Positions 16,253 through 26,108 of a stretch of DNA of 64,000 nt are shown in pieces. The notes beneath the pieces were generated by a model. It was not told the origin of the DNA. It did no database searches and worked only from the letters and a program-made list of their open reading frames with translations. The stretch covers positions 369,105 through 433,104 of the forward strand of contig NZ_JAHXBN010000007.1 in the NCBI RefSeq assembly GCF_019924045.1. Reading direction: 5' to 3'. The first letter of the stretch is position 1. Every line of letters starts with the position of its first letter. A program made the position numbers and the translations under genes. The DNA comes from Dyadobacter fermentans (GTDB lineage: Bacteria; Bacteroidota; Bacteroidia; Cytophagales; Spirosomataceae).

Positions 16253-19200
16253 ATGTTAAAATCAATTATAGACCGGCCGGTACTGGCAACGGTGATCTCC
16301 GTCGTGTTTGTCATTCTGGGGGTTATCGGCCTTACCCGGCTTCCGATTACGCGTTTTCCCGATATTTCGCCGCCTACCGTGCTTGTGAGCGGCAGCTATC
16401 CTGGCGGTAACAGCGAGGCGGTGCTTCGTTCGGTGGTAACACCCCTCGAAGAGCAGATCAACGGTGTGGAGAACATGCAGTACATCTCATCCACGGCCAG
16501 CAACGACGGTACATTCTCCGTCCGTGTGATTTTCAAGCAGGGCGTTGACCCTGATCAGGCCGCGGTGAATGTGCAGAACCGCGTGCAGCAAGCCACGCCG
16601 ATCCTCCCGCAGGAGGTGATCCGGATGGGGCTCACGACTTCCAAGCAGCAGAACAGTATGATCATGATCTTCAACGTGTATGCGGAAGATAATGCCAAAT
16701 ACGACGAGCTGTTTTTGCAAAACTATGTGAATATCAACCTGATCCCGCAGATCAAGCGGGTGCCGGGCGTGGGGCAGGCGCAGGTGTTCGGATCGAAGGA
16801 CTACTCGATGCGGGTGTGGCTGAATCCGCAGAAAATGGCAGGTTACGGGCTGATACCTTCGGATGTGACATCGGCGATCGGCCGCCAGAGCCTCGAATCC
16901 GCGCCGGGCAAGCTGGGGGAGGAATCGGACGCGGCGCTGGAATTTGTGATCCGGTACAAAGGCAAGAAGAATTTGCCCGAGGAGTACGAGAATATCATCG
17001 TGAAAAGGAATGGTAGCGAGCTGGTGCGGCTGAAAGACGTGGCACGGGTCGAGTTCGGGTCGATCAGTTACAGCGGTAATAATAAGGACAACGGCCGCAA
17101 TGCAGTGTCCGTAGCGATCCTGCAAACTTCCGGTTCCAATGCGAACGAGATCGAGATTGGTGTGAAAGACGAGATCAAAAAAGCATCCCGCTCGTTTCCG
17201 CCGGGGATCAGTTACGCCACATTGATGAGCACCAAAGACCGGCTCGATGAAAGTACCAGTCAGGTGAAATCCACGCTGATCGAGGCATTTATACTGGTAT
17301 TTATCGTCGTGTTCCTGTTTTTGCAGGATTTCAGGTCAACGATCATCCCGGCCATCGCGGTGCCGGTCGCCATTGTCGGGACTTTTTTCTTCCTGCTCGC
17401 ATTTGGGTTTACGATCAACATCCTGACGCTCTTTGCATTGGTGCTCGCGATCGGGATCGTGGTCGATGACGCGATTGTGGTCGTGGAAGCGGTGCATAGT
17501 AAGATGGAGGGCTCACATATGAGCGGACGCGAGGCTACGCACAGCGCGATGGGAGAGATCACGGGCGCGGTAATTTCCATTACGCTCGTGATGTCGGCAG
17601 TGTTTATTCCGATCGGCTTCATGACCGGCTCCTCGGGGCTGTTCTACAAGCAGTTTGCTTACACGCTCGCCATCGCGATCATTATTTCGGCGATCAACGC
17701 ATTGACATTGACACCCGCGCTTTGCGCATTGCTTTTGAAAAACACCCATGCCGAAGGAGGCCACGGCAAGCCGATGAATTTCAGTCAACGGTTCTTTACG
17801 GCATTCAACTCGGGTTTCAACAGCATGACGGGCCGGTATGTCAAGGGCGTCCGCTTCCTGGCAGGGCAAAAATGGCTGGCAGCCGGAATTGTCGCGGCGA
17901 TCACCGGTTTCGCGGTTTACCTCATGACCACCACGCCCCGCAGCTTCGTGCCGATGGAGGACGACAACTTTATCGTGTACAGCCTCGGCATGCCTCCGGG
18001 TACCGCGCTCTCCCGCACGACCGAGGCCGCCAGCAAGATCGACGAGCTCCTGTCCGATGTGGAAGCGATTGAAAGCAACACGAGCATTACCGGATTCAAC
18101 ATCCTCGGAGGTAATGCGAGTGCCGCCTATGCCACAGGTTTTGTGAAGTTAAAAGAGCAGAAAGACCGCGGGAAGGTGCAGGACATCGATGAAATCCTCG
18201 GTATCATCTCCGGCAAGCTTGCCACCGTGAAAGAAGGTACGGCGATGGCATTCCGCTCCCCGCCTGTGGAAGGTTACGGGATCACCAGTGGTGCGGAAAT
18301 CGTGTTTCAGGACCGCATGGGCCGTGACCCCGCCGCGCTTAAAGCAATGGCCGACAGCGTAATGGGCCAGATTATGCAGCAGCCGGGTGTGCAATATGCC
18401 TACACCATGTTCCGCGCCGACTATCCGCAGCTGGAACTGGAAGTGGACGAGGAAAAGGCTACGCAAATGGGCGTGGACGTAGATGGTATGCTGGGGACGA
18501 TCCAGACCTATTTCGCTGGCGACCAGTCGCTGAATTTTACCCGTTTCGGAAAGTTCTACCGTGTGAATGTGAAAGCGGACGGTGTTTTTCGGACCGATCA
18601 GGAAGCGTTTAACGAGATATTCGTACGCAACGACCAGGGCGGAATGGTGCCGGTCAAATCGCTGGTAACGCTCAAAAAAGTGTACGGACCCGAGTCGGTG
18701 AGCCGGTATAACCTCTACAATTCATTGACGATCAACGTGGTGGCTGCGCCGGGCGCCAGCAGCGGGGCGATCATGGATAACCTCGAAACCAATGTGCTGA
18801 ACAAACTCCCGGGCGATTACAGCTACGAATGGACGGGGCTTAGTCTGGAAGAAAAATCCTCGGGGAACCAAACCATGCTGATTCTCGCGCTCAGCTTGCT
18901 CTTTGTGTACTTCCTGCTCGCTGCCCAATACGAAAGTTATCTGCTTCCGCTGGCCGTCCTGCTCTCGATCCCGACGGGTATCATCGGGGCGTTTCTGGGG
19001 ATTAAGTCCATCGGGCTCGACAACAATATATATGTACAGGTCGGGTTGATCATGCTCATCGGTTTGCTGGCCAAAAATGCGATCCTGATCGTGGAGTTCG
19101 CCGTGCAGCGCAGGCGCGCGGGGCTGTCGATCGTCGAATCGGCATTGGATGCGGCGCGAGCACGTTTGCGGCCTATTATCATGACCTCCCTGGCATTTAT

Positions 19201-19396
19201 CGTGGGAATGGTACCGCTGATGCTGGCTACCGGTGGCTCGGCTTCGGGTAACAAGTCGATCAGCACCGGTGCCGCCATGGGTATGCTCAGCGGCGTGGTG
19301 CTCGGGGTGATCGTGATCCCGCTGTTGTACATGCTTTTCCAGTATTTACAGGAAAAGGTGTCGGGTAAAAAGCCAGTTGAAATAGTAAACGGATAA
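16253..19396 (+). CDS. RND multidrug efflux pump (HAE1/AcrB-like)
   Basis: The 1047-residue protein has normal length for the family. It begins with IIDRPVLATVISVVFVILGV, has two large periplasmic loops and twelve membrane helices. The proton-relay aspartates are in IGIVVDDAIVVVE (TM4), and the partner lysine is in LLAKNAILIVEFA (TM10). It exports hydrophobic compounds using the proton gradient. The stop is 2 bp before the outer-membrane channel gene. Specificity cannot be told from the sequence. Confidence 0.95.
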   Translation: MLKSIIDRPVLATVISVVFVILGVIGLTRLPITRFPDISPPTVLVSGSYPGGNSEAVLRSVVTPLEEQINGVENMQYISSTASNDGTFSVRVIFKQGVDPDQAAVNVQNRVQQATPILPQEVIRMGLTTSKQQNSMIMIFNVYAEDNAKYDELFLQNYVNINLIPQIKRVPGVGQAQVFGSKDYSMRVWLNPQKMAGYGLIPSDVTSAIGRQSLESAPGKLGEESDAALEFVIRYKGKKNLPEEYENIIVKRNGSELVRLKDVARVEFGSISYSGNNKDNGRNAVSVAILQTSGSNANEIEIGVKDEIKKASRSFPPGISYATLMSTKDRLDESTSQVKSTLIEAFILVFIVVFLFLQDFRSTIIPAIAVPVAIVGTFFFLLAFGFTINILTLFALVLAIGIVVDDAIVVVEAVHSKMEGSHMSGREATHSAMGEITGAVISITLVMSAVFIPIGFMTGSSGLFYKQFAYTLAIAIIISAINALTLTPALCALLLKNTHAEGGHGKPMNFSQRFFTAFNSGFNSMTGRYVKGVRFLAGQKWLAAGIVAAITGFAVYLMTTTPRSFVPMEDDNFIVYSLGMPPGTALSRTTEAASKIDELLSDVEAIESNTSITGFNILGGNASAAYATGFVKLKEQKDRGKVQDIDEILGIISGKLATVKEGTAMAFRSPPVEGYGITSGAEIVFQDRMGRDPAALKAMADSVMGQIMQQPGVQYAYTMFRADYPQLELEVDEEKATQMGVDVDGMLGTIQTYFAGDQSLNFTRFGKFYRVNVKADGVFRTDQEAFNEIFVRNDQGGMVPVKSLVTLKKVYGPESVSRYNLYNSLTINVVAAPGASSGAIMDNLETNVLNKLPGDYSYEWTGLSLEEKSSGNQTMLILALSLLFVYFLLAAQYESYLLPLAVLLSIPTGIIGAFLGIKSIGLDNNIYVQVGLIMLIGLLAKNAILIVEFAVQRRRAGLSIVESALDAARARLRPIIMTSLAFIVGMVPLMLATGGSASGNKSISTGAAMGMLSGVVLGVIVIPLLYMLFQYLQEKVSGKKPVEIVNG

Positions 19397-19398
19397 CA

Positions 19399-20838
19399 AT
19401 GAGAACATTCAATCGATATATCATCACAGGCCTGGTGCTGGCACTGTCCCTTTCGGCTTGCCGGGTGGGGAAGGAGTACAGTCGGGCCGATCTGAACCTG
19501 CCTGATAAATACCGGCAATCCGGCGAGTTGCCGGTAGCACAGCCGATCGCCCTTACGGCCGACTCAGTGAAGCTTTCGTGGCGTGCATTTTTCAGGGATA
19601 CCACCCTTGCCGCGCTCATCGATAAGGCATTGATTCATAATAACGACATTGCCGTGGCGATGATGAACATGCAGCAACTCGACCTGACCTACCGGCAGGC
19701 CAAGCTGGGCCTGCTTCCTACCGCCGACCTCAGCGTGGGGGCCAATCGTACCTGGCTCTCCACGAACTCGCTGAACGGTTCCCTCAGCGACCAGTTCCTC
19801 GGTACGAGCTATATGGACGATTACAGCGCTACCATCCGCCTGAGCTGGGAGGCCGATATCTGGGGTAAAACCCGCATGCAGCGCGAAGGCGCATTGGCCA
19901 ATTACTTTGCCCAAAAGGAAAACCTTTCGGCATTGCGTACCCGCATTGTGGTGCAGGTAGCGCAGGCATATTATAACCTCGTAACGCTCGACGAACAGCT
20001 GAAAATCGCGCGGCGCAATGTGGAACTCGGCGATAGTACGTTGAATATGATCCGCTTGCAATACGAGTCGGCACAGGTTAACTCGCTGGCATTGGAGCAG
20101 GCTGTGGCACAAAAGAAAACCGCCGAGTTGCTCATACCGGCCGCATTGCAGGATATTGCGGTGCAGGAAAATGCATTGAGCATTCTTTGCGGCAGCTATC
20201 CCGACAGTGTTCAGCGCTCCGGGGCAGCTCTGGCGCTGGCTTCCGGCATGACCTTGCCCGGGGATGTTCCGGCACGCCTGCTGAGCCGCCGTCCGGATGT
20301 TAAGGCCGCGGAGTACGCTGTAATCGCGGCCAATTCGCAGACAGGCCTGGCAAAAGCAGCTATGTACCCGGCTATCAGTCTCACGCCGTCTATCGGTGCG
20401 AACTCTTTCAAGTTTAATACCTGGTTCGATTTGCCGGGCTCGATGGTGAAGGCCGTGGCGGTGAATATCGCACAACCGCTTTTCCAGAAAAAGCAATTAA
20501 AAACGGCCCACGAGATTGCGCAGATCGAGCAACAAAAGGCAGCGGTGCAGTTCCGGCAGTCGGTATTGACGGCCGTGGGAGAGGTTTCGGATGCCCTGGC
20601 CAAATCGGAGCACGTGGCCACGCGGCTTCGACTGGTGGGCGAAAAGAAGGAATCGCTGACGAAAGCCAACCAGGATGCTCTCGTGCTCTACCGGAGTGGA
20701 ATGGCAACCTACCTGGAAGTGATCACCGCTCAGAACAATGCATTGCAGAACGATCTCGAAGCCATCAATATCCGTCGAGAGCAATTCAATGCCGTTACGG
20801 ACCTATACCGGGCGCTCGGCGGCGGGGACGAGCAATAG
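19399..20838 (+). CDS. Outer-membrane efflux lipoprotein (OprM/NodT-type TolC family)
   Basis: The 479-residue protein has an N-terminal lipobox (LSLSAC). The repeated OEP halves contain SWEADIWGKTRMQREGAL and, later, RPDVKAAEYAVIAANSQ. It forms the trimeric channel for the RND pump encoded 2 bp upstream. A strong hairpin with a T tract follows the stop, closing the operon. Confidence 0.94.
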   Translation: MRTFNRYIITGLVLALSLSACRVGKEYSRADLNLPDKYRQSGELPVAQPIALTADSVKLSWRAFFRDTTLAALIDKALIHNNDIAVAMMNMQQLDLTYRQAKLGLLPTADLSVGANRTWLSTNSLNGSLSDQFLGTSYMDDYSATIRLSWEADIWGKTRMQREGALANYFAQKENLSALRTRIVVQVAQAYYNLVTLDEQLKIARRNVELGDSTLNMIRLQYESAQVNSLALEQAVAQKKTAELLIPAALQDIAVQENALSILCGSYPDSVQRSGAALALASGMTLPGDVPARLLSRRPDVKAAEYAVIAANSQTGLAKAAMYPAISLTPSIGANSFKFNTWFDLPGSMVKAVAVNIAQPLFQKKQLKTAHEIAQIEQQKAAVQFRQSVLTAVGEVSDALAKSEHVATRLRLVGEKKESLTKANQDALVLYRSGMATYLEVITAQNNALQNDLEAINIRREQFNAVTDLYRALGGGDEQ

Positions 20839-20842
20839 TAAT

Positions 20843-20877
20843 CAGGCGGCTGGCATTCGACCGGCCGCCTGTTTTTT
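20843..20877 (+). terminator. Rho-independent terminator of the RND operon
   Basis: An 11-bp stem (20843-20853 with 20861-20871, one G-U type mismatch) with a 7-base loop is followed directly by six T. It lies 5 bp after the stop of the outer-membrane channel gene and separates it from the convergent MFS gene. Confidence 0.9.
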
Positions 20878-20878
20878 G

Positions 20879-22462
20879 TCAGGTACCCCACATCCGGTTT
20901 TTCAAAATATCGAATGTCTGCCGCAAATGGCCGTTGAGCATCAGCAGCACCACGGCGGCCAGCAGCGCGTAGCCTACGCAGGTGAAAATTTCCATTTCAG
21001 CCAGCAGCGTCGTCTGAGTGGCGAGGCGCTGGCTAAGCTGGCGGAATGCGAGGCCCGTCGCCTGATCTTCGGAAAAGCCTTTTGCGACGAACCGGGCCGT
21101 TGAGCCGGCCAGCCAATGCTGCGTTTCGGCGTTTTCAGGGGTTAGCATCTGTTGTAGTTTACTGTAATGCTTTTGCTGCAAAACAATCAGCGCATTTTGC
21201 ATAATACAAAAACCCAATGTACTGCCCCAAAACCTGCCGGTAACACCAACCGTCCCCGAAAACGGGGCCAGATGTGAAGGCGTCGAGGACACGGTGAACA
21301 ATACCAGTGGCACGAATATCACGCCCACACCGACCCCTTGCAGAAGGTAGGGCACTGCAATGTCTGGCAGCGATACGTCCGGTACGAACAGGAACGTAAA
21401 CCACAGGTGGTGAATGGCCAGTATCGAAAAGCCCAGCATGAAAATGTACCGGGTAGCAACCGAACGCGACATGCAAGCCGCGGCGATGAGCATTCCGATA
21501 GCGTTACCGGCCACATTCAGATACTGGATGTGCGCGACCCTGACGGGCTCCCAGTTCCACACCTTTGTCATGGTCTGATGGCAGAGATTGAGTGTAGCCC
21601 TGGAAATATAGAAAACAATAAACAGGAGCAGCCCTGTACGAAGATTGGCATAGCGGAACACCGCGAAATCGAAACACGGGCGTTTTACAAGCTGCTGTCT
21701 CCAAATGAATAGGGCGGAGGTAATGGCCGCACCGGCACAGGCCGCAACAATGAGCGGCGATTCGAACCAGTATTTTTTCTCCCCGTACACGAGCACGAAC
21801 GCCCCACACAGAATGGCCGCATGTACCAGCACGAGGCTCGCCCAGTCGATCTGGAAGAGCGGTGTTTTGCGGTGGAAACGGTGCCCGTTGAAGATCAGCA
21901 ATACCAATGCGACGCACAAAAGCTGGAAAAATGCGGAGCCGTAGGCCATGTAGTCCCAGTCGTAATTTTCGAGCAGCCACACGGCGATGTTCATGATGAA
22001 CGGAGAGGCCATCAGCAGCATCCCGTAGGTGAAGGAAAATACGATGATGGTCGCATTCCTCGATTTGAAACGGGTAAGCAGCAGAATGCGCAGCGGTACC
22101 CACGGCAATGCCATCAGAACGCCTTCTGCCGCCCTCAGCATGAGGAACAGGAGAAAATCGTGCGTATAGGCGGAGGCAATGAATGTGAGCGCGGCAAGCC
22201 CGTAAATGGCGATAAAGTAATTCCGGGTCGGGAAATACCGGAAGATGCGGTTCTCGACGAGCAACGTCGCCAGGAAAGTGCCGTAGGTAACGCTCATCGC
22301 AAATTGCAAGTCCTCGGGTTCGACGTCCAGAAAGCTAGCCGAGTAGGTCATATTGCTGGTGTACAATCCAAGCAGCACCATCGTATGCAGCATACAGCAT
22401 ATCAGCACGCATTTGATGAGCCAATCGGGCACCCAGCTTTTGAAAACAGGTTGCTTGTTCAC
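20879..22462 (-). CDS. MFS exporter, EmrB/DHA2-like
   Basis: The 527-residue polytopic protein has about fourteen hydrophobic segments, the DHA2 size. It is last in a TolC-HlyD-MFS operon, 4 bp after the adaptor stop, so it should be the inner-membrane pump of an EmrAB-TolC-like tripartite exporter. The start appears to be GTG at 22462; the first in-frame ATG is at residue 24, inside the first membrane helix. Proline/glycine motifs of DHA2 (antiporter motif C) are diverged, so substrates cannot be guessed. Confidence 0.85.
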   Translation of the reverse strand: MNKQPVFKSWVPDWLIKCVLICCMLHTMVLLGLYTSNMTYSASFLDVEPEDLQFAMSVTYGTFLATLLVENRIFRYFPTRNYFIAIYGLAALTFIASAYTHDFLLFLMLRAAEGVLMALPWVPLRILLLTRFKSRNATIIVFSFTYGMLLMASPFIMNIAVWLLENYDWDYMAYGSAFFQLLCVALVLLIFNGHRFHRKTPLFQIDWASLVLVHAAILCGAFVLVYGEKKYWFESPLIVAACAGAAITSALFIWRQQLVKRPCFDFAVFRYANLRTGLLLFIVFYISRATLNLCHQTMTKVWNWEPVRVAHIQYLNVAGNAIGMLIAAACMSRSVATRYIFMLGFSILAIHHLWFTFLFVPDVSLPDIAVPYLLQGVGVGVIFVPLVLFTVSSTPSHLAPFSGTVGVTGRFWGSTLGFCIMQNALIVLQQKHYSKLQQMLTPENAETQHWLAGSTARFVAKGFSEDQATGLAFRQLSQRLATQTTLLAEMEIFTCVGYALLAAVVLLMLNGHLRQTFDILKNRMWGT

Positions 22463-22466
22463 GGGA

Positions 22467-23519
22467 TTAATGCTGGTGGGCTGCGGTAACGGTGACGTTC
22501 ATACCCGCCCGGAGAAAGGCCGTCTGCGAGCCGGGATCGGTAAGGGCAATGCGCACCGGAATGCGCTGTTCGATTTTAACGAAATTACCGGTGGAATTGT
22601 CGGGCGGGAGGATGGAGAACCGGGCGCCGCTTGCAGGCGAAAACGACTCGATCCGGCCATTGAAAGTACGGCCGTGGGAGGCATCGGCTTTGAAAGTAAC
22701 GGGTTGCCCCACCGTCATATCAGCGATCTGCGTTTCTTTGAAATTCGCCGTGATCCATTTTTCGCGGCTCACTACCGACACGAGCGTTTGGCCTTCCTTC
22801 ACGAGTTGCCCGGGCTGGATGGTTTTTCGGCCTACCCAGCCGTCGTAGGGCGCGGTAATGACCGTATAAGACAAATACAATGCCGCATTATCGGCTGCCG
22901 CATTCCTTACCTCCATCATCGACTCGGCCACAGGTACCTGCGCGAGCGCCTCCGAAGTCGCCAGTTCCGACGCCCGGATGTTCCTGTTCACTTCTTCATA
23001 ATGTGCCTGAGCGGATTCGTAATCGGCCCGTACTTTCTCGACCTGCTGCTCGGTAGCCGCTTCTTCGTGCAGCAGGGCTTCGTAGCGCTCGTATTCCAGT
23101 TTTGTTTTCCAAACGAGCGTCCGGGCTGCGTCCAGCTGCGCCTGGCCCACGGCTACATGGCTTTGGGTCGACGCGGCATTTTTGCGCGCCGCCGAAATGT
23201 GGTGCCGGGCATTGCTGATTTCGGCCGCAGCCATGCCCCAATGCGCCCGGTATTCGCGGTTGTCGATCACGATAAGGGTGTCGCCGCGATGTACAAACTG
23301 GTTTTCCTCATACCGTACCTGCTGTACATAGCCGGTAATGCGGGTGGCAACGGGTGTTACGTACTGGTCTACCTGCGCGTCATTCGTTTCTTCGTAGTTG
23401 CTGTAAATGACCAGGAACCACACGCCCAGTCCTGCGCCGGCCAATGCGATCACGCTGGCAATGACGGTAATGGCGGTATGGAATGGGCCGTGTTCGGCCG
23501 GGGTTTTGCGGATTTTCAT
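22467..23519 (-). CDS. HlyD/EmrA-family adaptor protein
   Basis: The 350-residue protein has one N-terminal membrane anchor (ITVIASVIALAGAGLGVWFL). A lipoyl half follows (VTPVATRITGYVQQVRYEEN, then DTLIVIDNREY), then a long coiled-coil hairpin rich in Ala/Gln/Glu. The second half is VITAPYDGWVGRKTIQPGQ, followed by a beta-barrel. This is the EmrA layout. It bridges the MFS pump (4 bp downstream) to the TolC channel (36 bp upstream). Confidence 0.93.
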   Translation of the reverse strand: MKIRKTPAEHGPFHTAITVIASVIALAGAGLGVWFLVIYSNYEETNDAQVDQYVTPVATRITGYVQQVRYEENQFVHRGDTLIVIDNREYRAHWGMAAAEISNARHHISAARKNAASTQSHVAVGQAQLDAARTLVWKTKLEYERYEALLHEEAATEQQVEKVRADYESAQAHYEEVNRNIRASELATSEALAQVPVAESMMEVRNAAADNAALYLSYTVITAPYDGWVGRKTIQPGQLVKEGQTLVSVVSREKWITANFKETQIADMTVGQPVTFKADASHGRTFNGRIESFSPASGARFSILPPDNSTGNFVKIEQRIPVRIALTDPGSQTAFLRAGMNVTVTAAHQH

Positions 23520-23555
23520 GAGAATGTGTTGGAATATGTTGGGGTTAAAAAGGCC

Positions 23556-24974
23556 TCAGGGCAGCTGACCGGACGCATACAGTAACCGCCGGTGTTTGAC
23601 AGTGGTATTAATGCGGGCAGTCAGTAGGTCGAAACGCGCTTGCAGGAGCGCATTGTCGGCGTCGAGCATTTCGGTGATCAATGCGAGCTGGTGGAGGTAT
23701 TTGAGTTTCACAATGCGGTAGTTTTCGGTCGCTTGGGTCACAGCCTTTTCTTTCACGGGAATGGTTTCGAGGAGGTCTTTCAGTTCGGTGTGGTGTTTGA
23801 ATACATGGTCCATTACCCGGTTTTTAACGATGCCTGTCTGCGCCTGCTGCGCTTCCGTACGCATGCGGGCGATGTGCGTGCGGGTCTTGTTTTTATACAA
23901 ATTGGAAAGGCTGTAAGTAGCTTCCAAACCCACGCGCCCTAATGTATAGAGGTACGGATCGGGCGGGAAAAACATGTAGTTGGGATAGTTGAACCCGTAG
24001 GAGGCAAACAGGTGAATGTCAGGCAGGTAGGCAGCCCGTGCGACCCGCTGTTCGGTTTCGGAAACGGCTTCCATCTTTTCAGAAATGCGCATTTCATCTT
24101 TGCTGAGCGCTGCGTGGAGATAGGAATGCAGGTTTTCAACCGGAAGGGCGCCGTCCAGCAGGCGGGCCGTGTCGAGTTCCAGGGCAACTTCTTCCGGCAT
24201 TTCCAGCAAAGTGTGCAGGTCGTGCAGCACGATTTCGATGTTGCTGCGATTGGTCGTGCGGGAGAGGCGCATATCGGAAAGTTGCAATTCGGCCCGCAGT
24301 ACTTCGTTCCGGGTGACGGTACCGTGTGCTTTGAACGACCGCACCTCGGCAAGCCGGTCCTCCTCTTCCCGGATATGTTCTTGCAGCAGCTTATCGAGCT
24401 CCATCAATTTGTAAGCGCTGAAAAACAGTTCCGTCGCTTCCATTTTTACGTCGTTTTCGGTTTTCATCACTGCCAGTGCGGCAATCTCTTCCTGCTGCTC
24501 CGCTTTCCGGATCGCATACCGGATCTTTCCGCCGGTGTAAAGCGGCATTTTCGCGGAGCCGGTGAGGTCGGCGATGACGGGGATCGTGTGCGTCACAACC
24601 TTGTCGCCCAGGCCGTGGCGGTACTCTGTCAGGTCGGTAATGCGGGCATAGGATGCGTGAAAGTCAATTTCAGGGAGACGGAGCTCCTTCTTTTCGTCGA
24701 CGTCCGCTTCGGTAACTGCCCTTTCGATCCTGGCGTGGCGGATGTCGCGGTTGTTGGCCACCACAATTTTTAATGCCTCGGGCAGCGACAGCCGCCGGGA
24801 AGTTTGCGCCTGTGTTGCGGAGGAGAGCAGCAATGCACCCGCAAACACTGCGCTAGCCGTTACCGGCCCGGGCTTGTAAGGGGTTGATAATGAGTGATGA
24901 TTTTTCGGAATTGGTTTTGTTCTGAATTGCACTTTGCTGAGTGTGAACTGCCAGAACGTGGCCACAGGTATCAT
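23556..24974 (-). CDS. TolC-family outer-membrane channel
   Basis: The 472-residue protein (ATG at 24974) has a signal peptide ending near ATQAQT and two OEP repeats with long helical hairpins; LSLPEALKIVVANNRDIRHAR is the standard N-terminal motif. The frame is open to an ATG at 25067, but that would overlap the promoter of the divergent AraC gene, so I use the inner start. A GTG shortly after (VQFRTKP) is another possibility. First gene of the TolC-HlyD-MFS exporter operon. Confidence 0.88.
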   Translation of the reverse strand: MIPVATFWQFTLSKVQFRTKPIPKNHHSLSTPYKPGPVTASAVFAGALLLSSATQAQTSRRLSLPEALKIVVANNRDIRHARIERAVTEADVDEKKELRLPEIDFHASYARITDLTEYRHGLGDKVVTHTIPVIADLTGSAKMPLYTGGKIRYAIRKAEQQEEIAALAVMKTENDVKMEATELFFSAYKLMELDKLLQEHIREEEDRLAEVRSFKAHGTVTRNEVLRAELQLSDMRLSRTTNRSNIEIVLHDLHTLLEMPEEVALELDTARLLDGALPVENLHSYLHAALSKDEMRISEKMEAVSETEQRVARAAYLPDIHLFASYGFNYPNYMFFPPDPYLYTLGRVGLEATYSLSNLYKNKTRTHIARMRTEAQQAQTGIVKNRVMDHVFKHHTELKDLLETIPVKEKAVTQATENYRIVKLKYLHQLALITEMLDADNALLQARFDLLTARINTTVKHRRLLYASGQLP

Positions 24975-25074
24975 TGAGATAGGACTTATGGGTGATTTAA
25001 ATTGTGAAGCAAAGGTGCGACGTTTTGGGCTGGCTTTATTATCTTGCAAAGTCAAATATTTATCCATTTACGCC

Positions 25075-25896
25075 ATGTCTAAAATCGACCGGATGTACTA
25101 CCTCACGGAGGTCGACAAGCAGCCCCGCAGTATCTATTGCATGCACGACCTGATGGGCGAAAACGACGTGGCCCCGCATACGCACCGCAAGGGCCAATTC
25201 CTTTACACGCAGGGTGGGATTGTGCATGTGGTGACACCGCAGAAGACCTATTTTCTGCCCGCCCGGCATTATATATGGATCCCGCCCGGGGTGGAGCACA
25301 GCATCCATCCGGGCTCGCCGGACGTAATCATGCGGAATTTGTATTTTCCAGTGGAGCCCGGTGACCAGCCGTTTTATTTTGAAACAGGTATTTATCCCGT
25401 GAACGACCTGCTTTTGCAAATGGTAATTTTCAGTAACCAATGGAGCGGGGATATCCACGAGGCCGACAAGAGCAGTTACCTGTTTGCGATGGCATTGAAA
25501 TACATTTTACCCGAAATCAGTATCTATAACCTGCCACTTGCATTGCCCTACGCCAAGGACAAGCGCCTCGATAAAGTGATACGCTTTATGGAGGACAACC
25601 TGCATGAGGCGATCGTCTTCCCCGAACTGGCCCGCCGGTTCGGTTTCAGCGAACGCAGCCTTTCGAGGTTGTTTCACAAAGACCTGGCGATGTCGTTCGT
25701 GCAGTACCTGACCATTCAGCGGATGATGCGGGCGTTGCGGTTTCTCCTTGAAGAGCGTATGCCGGTGAAGGAGGCGGCTGCATTGGTGGGTTACAACAGT
25801 GTCCCGACATTCAGCACCACCTTTTATAAAATCATCGGAATCCGCCCGTCCGACTATGTGAAAATGAATGATCTGTCGCACGAAAAGTTGTTTTAA
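25075..25896 (+). CDS. AraC-family regulator divergent from the MFS exporter operon
   Basis: The 273-residue protein has an N-terminal cupin (HTHRKGQFLY, then HYIWIPPGVEHSIHPG). A C-terminal double helix-turn-helix follows (VFPELARRFGFSERSLSRLF and PVKEAAALVGYNSVPTFSTT). The ATG at 25075 begins MSKIDRM; the longer open frame runs into the divergent gene. The spacing to the tolC-like start is about 100 bp, so this protein probably controls that exporter in response to a small molecule bound by the cupin. Confidence 0.9.
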   Translation: MSKIDRMYYLTEVDKQPRSIYCMHDLMGENDVAPHTHRKGQFLYTQGGIVHVVTPQKTYFLPARHYIWIPPGVEHSIHPGSPDVIMRNLYFPVEPGDQPFYFETGIYPVNDLLLQMVIFSNQWSGDIHEADKSSYLFAMALKYILPEISIYNLPLALPYAKDKRLDKVIRFMEDNLHEAIVFPELARRFGFSERSLSRLFHKDLAMSFVQYLTIQRMMRALRFLLEERMPVKEAAALVGYNSVPTFSTTFYKIIGIRPSDYVKMNDLSHEKLF

Positions 25897-26108
25897 GGGC
25901 TCTGTTGGCTAATTTGGCCGTTCACCTGAATACGGCATATGCAAGTCGTGCATTTTCCGGGGGGAAAGATTAGGATTAGGCAGTAACCTTCGCGGGTCAA
26001 TCAGAAGCAGTTGGAAAGGATTTTTTCGCTGGATGTGGTTTAGCAGGATTCCTCCAAAATTCGTTAAGTTAGCCAGTACTAACCGCGTTCCCGTTTTCAT
26101 CGTTGAAT

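Noticed and set aside
22353..23585. A 410-codon open frame on the plus strand opposite the EmrA-like gene
   Set aside because: It is antisense to a clear HlyD-family gene and its translation has no domain-like pattern; the frame is open because of codon bias.
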